Below are positions 6,721 to 12,003 of a stretch of DNA of 12,003 nt, one piece after another (position 1 is the first letter of the stretch; each line of letters starts with the position of its first letter). Under the pieces are notes generated by a model. That model saw only the letters and a program-made list of their open reading frames with translations. It did not search any database and was not told where the DNA came from. The translations under genes and the position numbers were made by a program. Source of the stretch: Desulfuromonadaceae bacterium (GTDB lineage Bacteria; Desulfobacterota; Desulfuromonadia; Desulfuromonadales; Syntrophotaleaceae); the NCBI GenBank assembly GCA_021107335.1, contig JAIOSZ010000044.1:1-12003 (forward strand), written 5' to 3'.

Positions 6721-7311
6721 CGATCCCAGGTCGCTAAATTGATTGGCTTGAATCGCAATACAGTCAATCGCTATCTAACCAAAATCAGGCAGCGCTTGGC
6801 TGAGTATTGCAATGCTCAATCTCCTTATTCAGGAGAAATCGAAGTTGACGAATCGTTCTTCGGTGCACGTCGCGTCAAGGGCAAAAGGGGCCGTGGTGCA
6901 GGCGGTAAAACAATCGTATTTGGCATCTTTCAACGGAACGGTCATGTCTATACGGAGATCGTTCCAGATTGCTCCAAGGCCACATTGCAAGCGGTTATAC
7001 GCGGAAAAGCAGAGCTTAAAAGCATTATCTACTCAGACGGTTGGCGTGGCTATAACGGTCTGGTCGATGTTGGTTATGGTAAGCACTTTCGTGTCGAGAA
7101 CGGCAAGGATGAGTTTGCCAAAGGTCGTAACCATATCAACGGAATTGAAGGCTTTTGGGGCCACGCAAAAACAAGGCTCGTTCGCTTCCGTGGTATGTCG
7201 CCAAATACCTTCAACTTGCATCTGAAAGAATGTGAGTTTAGATTCAATCATAGAGGCCAGGATCTCTGTCGTTTGGTCCTTAGTATTTTGCGAAATCAAC
7301 CTCTAAACTAG
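6721..7311 (+). pseudogene. 5'-truncated IS1595-family (ISXO2-like) transposase
   Basis: The open frame begins in mid-domain, directly at the right end of the IS3 element, with SQVAKLIGLNRNTVNRYLTK, an N-terminal helix-turn-helix. The ISXO2-like DDE domain follows: GEIEVDESFFG (first Asp), IIYSDGWRGY (second Asp) and GRNHINGIEGFWGHAK (the conserved Asn/Glu region). It ends with FRFNHRGQDL and a stop at 7309-7311. The core is intact, but the first few dozen residues usual for the family, including any zinc-ribbon-like start, are missing. A TTG at 6739 is the only in-frame start-like codon and has no good ribosome site. The missing 5' part is not found to the left of the IS3 element, so this is not a clean insertion. 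Confidence 0.8.
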
Positions 7312-7320
7312 TCATGACCC
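6721..7320 (+). mobile_element. Remnant of an IS1595-family element (right part)
   Basis: The right part of the element survives. The outermost sequence, read inward from 7320 on the minus strand, is GGGTCATGACTAG, and an A+T-rich run follows outside (AAAAATAAAAAT), the kind of target IS1595 elements prefer. The matching left repeat was not seen in the window. The exact right tip is an inference. It ends only about 27 bp from the integrase stop codon. Confidence 0.5.
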
Positions 7321-7347
7321 AAAAATAAAAATCGGTGTTTCTCGGAC

Positions 7348-8712
7348 CTAACCTGAAGCAGAGTTAGACTTGCTTAACTTTCTCTGCAGCCGAGCATTCT
7401 CCAACTGCATCTGCGCAAGCTGCCCTTGCAATTCCGCAACTTGCCCACGCAACTGACTTTCAACAGTCCCCTTATACATATCCTCTTTACCATGAGTGTA
7501 TGCCGCTTCGCTGGCCGCTGCAGAATGGCCCAACTTCGGCATCAGATCTAGGACAACCGATTCTGGATCATTTGAAAACCCCAGTTTTTGTCTGGTCTGG
7601 AGAATTTCAGTAGCGCTTTCCTTTCCAAACTTTCTTCTGATGCTGTGTCCCCCAGAGCCTTTTCTTAGCCCTATCGCTTTAAATCCGTCTGCAATAATCC
7701 GCGAAATACGTTTATTTCCCAGGGGCCTACCAGTAGTAAAGCCAATAAAAAGATGCCCTTTCGCTTTTTCCTCTCCGACGCCTAGCCGATCCAAAGTTGA
7801 CTGTCGAACGCCCTTGATGAAATTTGCGATCCTTATTATTAACTGAAGTTTCACATCGTAAGCAGTCTGATAGCCAAATTTCTGCTCAGGCGGCGTAACC
7901 AGGATTTCGCGTTTCCCTTGCACCAGCGCCGCGTCAATGACTTCTTCTGAAAAGTGTTCCACCAAAAGGCTACGCACGCTTCCGCCCCGCCAACCTACAT
8001 GCTCAATAATATCTATAATCAGGACGTTCCTCTCTGCCGTCAGCGGATCGCAAAACTCCCTGAAATATCTCCGCAGCCGAATCAACTCGTCGTCGGTTGC
8101 ATAATGCTGCCTTTTGTGCTTCGACCTTGCTCCTGTTCTTCTAAAGCAAAGCGGATAAATCGTCTTCTTGGCTTCACCTTTCTTATCAAATGCCTCAGGG
8201 TCTTTCATATAATCAGGCAATTTGCTTCGAATAGGTGCTGTAGGCCACCCCATCCAACCTTCCATCAATGCCTGAATTTCTTGTGCCCACCAGTAGAATT
8301 GATAAATGGCCCTTAGTTTTATGTTGACGGTCTGCTGTGCTGTCTTTTCGGTTCGACTGCTACTCCTACCCTTTACATTAGACAGCTCCCAAGCCTTATA
8401 TTCCTCTAGATCGCTGTCCTCTATCTCTTTCCAGGACTTCCCTTTTACTCGCAGGTAGTCGCAAAAAGACTTCAGGGAATAGGCCACCATCTGAATTTCT
8501 GAAAGATATGCCTGCTCGTTGTCTGCAGTATTATCATGACTCGCCAAATGTTTTTTTGCCATATAAAGCGCATACTGGGAAAGCTCTATCATGAGCTTAA
8601 TTTTCTCATCAAAGAAAAGCGGCACATCTCGATTTGGCACATAAGGCGCCCACACTATCTTGATCGGGTATATCCGTCTTAGATCAAGTGTCTTAATCCC
8701 TTTTCCCCCCAT
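7348..8712 (-). CDS. Tyrosine recombinase / phage-type integrase with C-terminal coiled coil
   Basis: A 454-residue site-specific recombinase. An N-terminal SAM-like core-binding region lies at about 65-150, followed by a catalytic domain at about 205-410. The catalytic set is complete: R242 (GWRGG), K278 (PPEQKFG), H356 and R359 (GGHSIRR), H396 (LGHS) and nucleophile Y405 (AAYTHG). An extra tail (about 418-448, SQLRGQVAELQGQLAQMQLE) has Leu/Gln heptads predicted to form a coiled coil, which suggests a partner or multimerisation. The start ATG lies 10 nt after the RecJ-like stop, and an SD-like AGGGGA overlaps that stop, so it is the last gene of a three-gene operon. It is much larger than XerC/D and is not adjacent to a recognisable tRNA or att site here. 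Confidence 0.92.
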   Translation of the reverse strand: MGGKGIKTLDLRRIYPIKIVWAPYVPNRDVPLFFDEKIKLMIELSQYALYMAKKHLASHDNTADNEQAYLSEIQMVAYSLKSFCDYLRVKGKSWKEIEDSDLEEYKAWELSNVKGRSSSRTEKTAQQTVNIKLRAIYQFYWWAQEIQALMEGWMGWPTAPIRSKLPDYMKDPEAFDKKGEAKKTIYPLCFRRTGARSKHKRQHYATDDELIRLRRYFREFCDPLTAERNVLIIDIIEHVGWRGGSVRSLLVEHFSEEVIDAALVQGKREILVTPPEQKFGYQTAYDVKLQLIIRIANFIKGVRQSTLDRLGVGEEKAKGHLFIGFTTGRPLGNKRISRIIADGFKAIGLRKGSGGHSIRRKFGKESATEILQTRQKLGFSNDPESVVLDLMPKLGHSAAASEAAYTHGKEDMYKGTVESQLRGQVAELQGQLAQMQLENARLQRKLSKSNSASG

Positions 8713-8722
8713 AGATCATCCC

Positions 8723-10510
8723 CTATTCGGCAACACCAAGGACCTTGAGTTGGAGTGTTCTATTGCCCCTAAAAACATTATCAGAAAGCATATAAACAAA
8801 AGTGTTGGCGGCCCCCACCTTAACGGGCATTTCAATGCTGTCCTCGTCTACAGCGAAGAACCAAATGGCTTTATACACTATGTTATCCATTCTGAGTTTC
8901 AACTGAAGGTGTGAACCATCTCCAACCTTCTTCACATCAAGCACCGTAAACTTCCCTCGAAAAGACGGATATGGGAAGTCCTTGCCCCAAGGGTCTAACG
9001 TCATCAACTTATCTACCGTTTCCAATGTCAGATGCACAGCATCTAACTCACCGTCTACCCACAGGATTGGCTTGAGGGATCTGGCGCCCACTTGAAGACT
9101 GATCGCTTCCTCATACGCTACGCTAAACTGAGCAATATCATCTATTGAAAGAGTAGCACCAGCCGCGCCCGCGTGTCCTCCAAACCCTACCAACAAGCCT
9201 TTATGATTATCTGCCACATGCTGTAATGCTTCTCTGACATGGATCCCATCAATGCCCCTAAATGATCCACTGGCTAGGGCACTGCCATCCTTTCCGGTTA
9301 CTTTGTTTTGGTCTCCGTTACGCGCACCCGCCCCTTTCGGCGAAAAGATAGCGGCAGGTTTCCCATACGCTTCAACGACCTTGCTCGCGGTAATCCCATG
9401 AACTCCGCTGTGTCCATCGTCAATGAACACAACGATAGAATTCCCTTCAATCTCTCTTGCCGCCGCAAACGCTCTTCGTCGAACCCCCCTTTCTATGTCT
9501 TTCCTTAAAGAGTTTTCCTCCTTAAGAATTTTCCACTGTTTACGCGCTGCACTAATATCCTTTTCAACTAAAAAATGAAAGCCGACATCTGCCCAATCAA
9601 GTCTTCCCGCAGCAGCAACCGTTGGTGCCAAATTGAATGCAATGTGTTCTGAGCACACCTCAGTCCCGATTTCCTGCCGAAACACCTTCCAACACGCTCT
9701 CTTTTCGCTGTTGATTAGTGCAAGCCCACGCTTTACCATTGCGCGGTTGATGTAACTCTTGTCTGGCCTCAACGCGACACAATCCGATATTGTCGCCACG
9801 GCTACGTAATCGATAACATCCACTAAGCTTGGAATCTCAGGTCGATAATTTTTCTCAAGAAGCCTCGTCCGCACTTTAGCCATTGTAAGGAAGGCAACAG
9901 CCGCCCCACAAACAAAGCGGTCATACTTTGAGTCGAGTCTTGCTGGATTAACTACCGCGAAAGCAGATGCTGGCGGCCCTTCCACCGGAACCGCATGATG
10001 ATCTGTAACGACAACGTCCTTCCCCGCTTCCGCTATCTTTCTAATCCTCTCTTGATCGCTACTTCCTTTATCTGCCGAAATAACCAATGTGGCATCGGTT
10101 TCCAATATCCGTTCAACCACAGGTTCAGTAATTCCATACCCCTCAGTAAGCCGATGGCTAGTGACTACAGACAGATTGTTAGGGTCTACTCCAAAATGAT
10201 CTACGAGTGCTGACCACAAAACAGATGCCGCTGATATACCATCGAGATCGTGGTCGACCGCAAGAATGCAACGCTCTCCCCCTTCGATTGCCTTGACAAT
10301 ACGATCAACTGCTTTATCCATGTCCGGGATACAGATTGGATCATCAATCTTCGCAACTGATGGCTGGAACAAGGCTTCTACACTAACGCTCTGTTCAACT
10401 CGTTTTGCTACCAGATCCGCTAACCAAGGCTCGACACCTTCTCTAACCAAATCTTCAAAAACACAATCTATCCGCTGACGCGCCCGCACCTCTGGAACCG
10501 GTCGTACCAC
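8723..10510 (-). CDS. RecJ-like single-strand DNA exonuclease (DHH family)
   Basis: A 595-residue DHH/DHHA1 phosphoesterase, close to the usual RecJ length. RecJ degrades single-stranded DNA 5' to 3' using Mn2+/Mg2+. Visible motifs: motif I VDHDLDG (85-91, D86/D88/D90), metal ligand D147 in ISADKGSS, DHH (170-172), D243 in ISDCVAL, AAAGR (299-303), and the DHHA1 signature GGHAGAAG (444-451). The region from about 475 to the end fits the OB-like C-terminal domain. All metal-binding residues appear intact, although ADKGSS replaces the more usual VDCG-type sequence. The start is GTG at 10510, supported by AGGAGG 4 nt upstream. It lies 30 nt after the helicase gene and 10 nt before the integrase gene. 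It is probably not the housekeeping recJ, given this context. Confidence 0.9.
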   Translation of the reverse strand: MVRPVPEVRARQRIDCVFEDLVREGVEPWLADLVAKRVEQSVSVEALFQPSVAKIDDPICIPDMDKAVDRIVKAIEGGERCILAVDHDLDGISAASVLWSALVDHFGVDPNNLSVVTSHRLTEGYGITEPVVERILETDATLVISADKGSSDQERIRKIAEAGKDVVVTDHHAVPVEGPPASAFAVVNPARLDSKYDRFVCGAAVAFLTMAKVRTRLLEKNYRPEIPSLVDVIDYVAVATISDCVALRPDKSYINRAMVKRGLALINSEKRACWKVFRQEIGTEVCSEHIAFNLAPTVAAAGRLDWADVGFHFLVEKDISAARKQWKILKEENSLRKDIERGVRRRAFAAAREIEGNSIVVFIDDGHSGVHGITASKVVEAYGKPAAIFSPKGAGARNGDQNKVTGKDGSALASGSFRGIDGIHVREALQHVADNHKGLLVGFGGHAGAAGATLSIDDIAQFSVAYEEAISLQVGARSLKPILWVDGELDAVHLTLETVDKLMTLDPWGKDFPYPSFRGKFTVLDVKKVGDGSHLQLKLRMDNIVYKAIWFFAVDEDSIEMPVKVGAANTFVYMLSDNVFRGNRTLQLKVLGVAE

Positions 10511-10514
10511 TTTG

Positions 10515-10520
10515 CCTCCT
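10515..10520 (-). promoter_or_regulatory. Shine-Dalgarno for the RecJ-like GTG start
   Basis: A full AGGAGG on the minus strand sits 4 nt before GTG at 10510, within the 30-nt gap after the helicase stop. It supports the GTG start and independent ribosome loading inside the operon. Confidence 0.75.
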
Positions 10521-10540
10521 GTTCTCCACTGAATCTATCT

Positions 10541-12003
10541 TTAGTTAAAGTTTAAGCCAATAACGCGATCAAAAGCACGGGGTTGTGATGTCACTTCCCT
10601 TGTAAATACCCCTTTGTCTCCAACCAGTACCACTTGTTTCTGCGCACTGGTTATCGCCGTATACAACCAAGGGTTATCCACGATTCTGTTGTCGCCCGTT
10701 TCTGTTACAGCCACTATTACACGTTCAAATTGTGAGCCCTGTATCTCATTGCACGCAATAGCATAACCAAGAGAAATATACGCCAGATCGCCCTCATGCA
10801 CCTTCACTAGCGATCCTCTGAAATCAATCTCGGCAACGTACCGAACCTCCAGGCCGGCGTCCGTAATATCCCACATCTGACCTTCAAATATTTCTGTCAC
10901 GGTCCCAAGCATTCCATCGCAAAGGCCACGAGAATGATCATTCATCGAATGCCATACCACTGGATCACCAACTGTGATCTCTTCATTGCCGGTCAAAGCA
11001 TTACAATTTTGCAAATTTAAAACTGGTATTTCCAGCCTTTGATATTCCCGCAATTCACGATGTTCCTTATGGAGTGCCTGGTTAAGGAGGCCACAAATAT
11101 CCTTAGTAGCAGCTACAATTTGTACATCACCGTACTCTTTGCTCTCCCGATAGACCCGCAAGATATTTTGAACGGTCGTTTCAACGCATGTACTTTCAAG
11201 AAAGCTGACCCCCACCTTCCGCTTTCTAAGCCCAACAAAGTTTTCGATTTCAGGAATTGTCAGAGATCGAACTGCATTGGCTACTTGTGGAATGCCTGTT
11301 TCTAACTCTGATCGATGCGTCGTTACTAGTTCCACCTGAGGAATACGCTTTGCGCTTTCCATTGCGTGGAATACCAAGCCAGGGCCTTTTGGAAATAACC
11401 GATAACTATCTCCGATGAAACATATGCGGACAGTTCGTGGAAGCTTTTTCAGAATCCGATAGGCCACCGCCACATCCAACACGCTCGCTTCGTCGATGAA
11501 CAACCACGCGTTTTCTGCAATTCCACCCTCATCAAGTTTTTTTTGAAACTTGACAATACTTATTGGTTTAATTCCTATGATTTCATGCCTACTATTCGTT
11601 GCGGGACCAGTCGAAGCTAGCAAGAAAATGGTGGCCCTATCCCCAATTTGATCAAAGATCGCATTTAAAACATGAAACTTACCAACACCGATCCCCCCAA
11701 AGATACAACTTACGGGGCTTTCAAATACCGTCCGTACTGCCTTAAGTTGCTCGGGGCTTAATGGATAACCAACCGTCTCCTCAAATTTATTGAGACGATT
11801 TTCATCAAATTCTACTGCTAGAAGAGCCGGCCATCTCTCTAACATTTTTGTTCGTTCAAGTATTTCTTTTTGGACGTGCTGCTCAACTACAAACGCCCAC
11901 TTTAGTTGAACTAAGTCACGGCCCTCCCATTCAACGATTCGATCCTGACAAGTCGCTAATGCATCCTCAATCGGAACTTGCGCCCCCAGCAATTCTTCAA
12001 CAC
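10541..12003 (-). CDS. RecD/RecD2-like SF1B helicase, partial, with altered catalytic motifs
   Basis: The frame is open to the window edge (V-E-E precede the TTG at 11992), so the N-terminus lies outside. Numbering here starts at that TTG. The order matches RecD2: Q-like motif LSPEQLKAV (78-86), Walker A region GGIGVGKF (99-106), motif II DEAS (167-170), motif III GDSYRLFPKGPG (194-205), an SH3-like VGDPVVWHSMND (341-352), and the motif V/VI region AIACNEIQGSQFERVIV (411-427) with YTAITSA (444-450). Relative to RecD consensus, the Walker A Ser/Thr is Phe106, GDPxQLPPVG is GDSYRLFPKG, HKxQG is NEIQG, and TAITRA is TAITSA. ATP hydrolysis may be impaired or specialised. It is the first visible gene of the operon with the RecJ-like nuclease and integrase. 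The fold is clear; activity is uncertain. Confidence 0.85.
   Translation of the reverse strand, partial: VEELLGAQVPIEDALATCQDRIVEWEGRDLVQLKWAFVVEQHVQKEILERTKMLERWPALLAVEFDENRLNKFEETVGYPLSPEQLKAVRTVFESPVSCIFGGIGVGKFHVLNAIFDQIGDRATIFLLASTGPATNSRHEIIGIKPISIVKFQKKLDEGGIAENAWLFIDEASVLDVAVAYRILKKLPRTVRICFIGDSYRLFPKGPGLVFHAMESAKRIPQVELVTTHRSELETGIPQVANAVRSLTIPEIENFVGLRKRKVGVSFLESTCVETTVQNILRVYRESKEYGDVQIVAATKDICGLLNQALHKEHRELREYQRLEIPVLNLQNCNALTGNEEITVGDPVVWHSMNDHSRGLCDGMLGTVTEIFEGQMWDITDAGLEVRYVAEIDFRGSLVKVHEGDLAYISLGYAIACNEIQGSQFERVIVAVTETGDNRIVDNPWLYTAITSAQKQVVLVGDKGVFTREVTSQPRAFDRVIGLNFN

Overview
The window looks like a bacterial chromosome, most plausibly a Gram-negative deltaproteobacterium (Desulfuromonas/Geobacter-like). 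That placement is an inference from gene types and repeat style, with no phylogenetic marker to confirm it. I see no rRNA, tRNA or CRISPR array. Three compositional blocks are visible by eye: a G+C-rich left part (1 to about 4440), an A+T-rich middle (about 4440-5400), and an intermediate right part (about 7320-12003). Insertion sequences sit at the seams.

Left block: a SAM-dependent methyltransferase (+) and a large P-type cation ATPase (-) converge on a shared, near-palindromic bidirectional terminator (881-916). The ATPase start is fixed by a strong Shine-Dalgarno at 3749, so the longer open frame back to 3893 is not needed. Just upstream lies a decayed IS3-family transposase. It has lost its left end, has an inferred 10-bp deletion and carries an in-frame stop, but its right terminal repeat survives.

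Middle block: a PsiE-family small membrane protein stands alone in A+T-rich DNA. About 190 bp after it is a second hairpin related to the first (same loop, compensated stem changes). A coding-intact IS3-family element of the IS407 type follows (5457 to about 6720), with orfA, an A6G slippery heptamer and a DDE orfB. It abuts a 5'-truncated IS1595/ISXO2-type transposase.

Right block: three closely packed minus-strand genes, reading from the right edge, form an apparent operon. They are a RecD-like SF1B helicase (5' end outside the window), a RecJ-like DHH exonuclease with intact catalytic motifs, and a tyrosine recombinase with a C-terminal coiled coil. The helicase keeps its fold signatures but departs from consensus at several catalytic positions, including Phe in place of the Walker A Ser/Thr. 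This helicase/nuclease/integrase unit, bordered by IS debris, is the best candidate here for an undescribed mobile-element or defence-like system. Its function is not established by the sequence.
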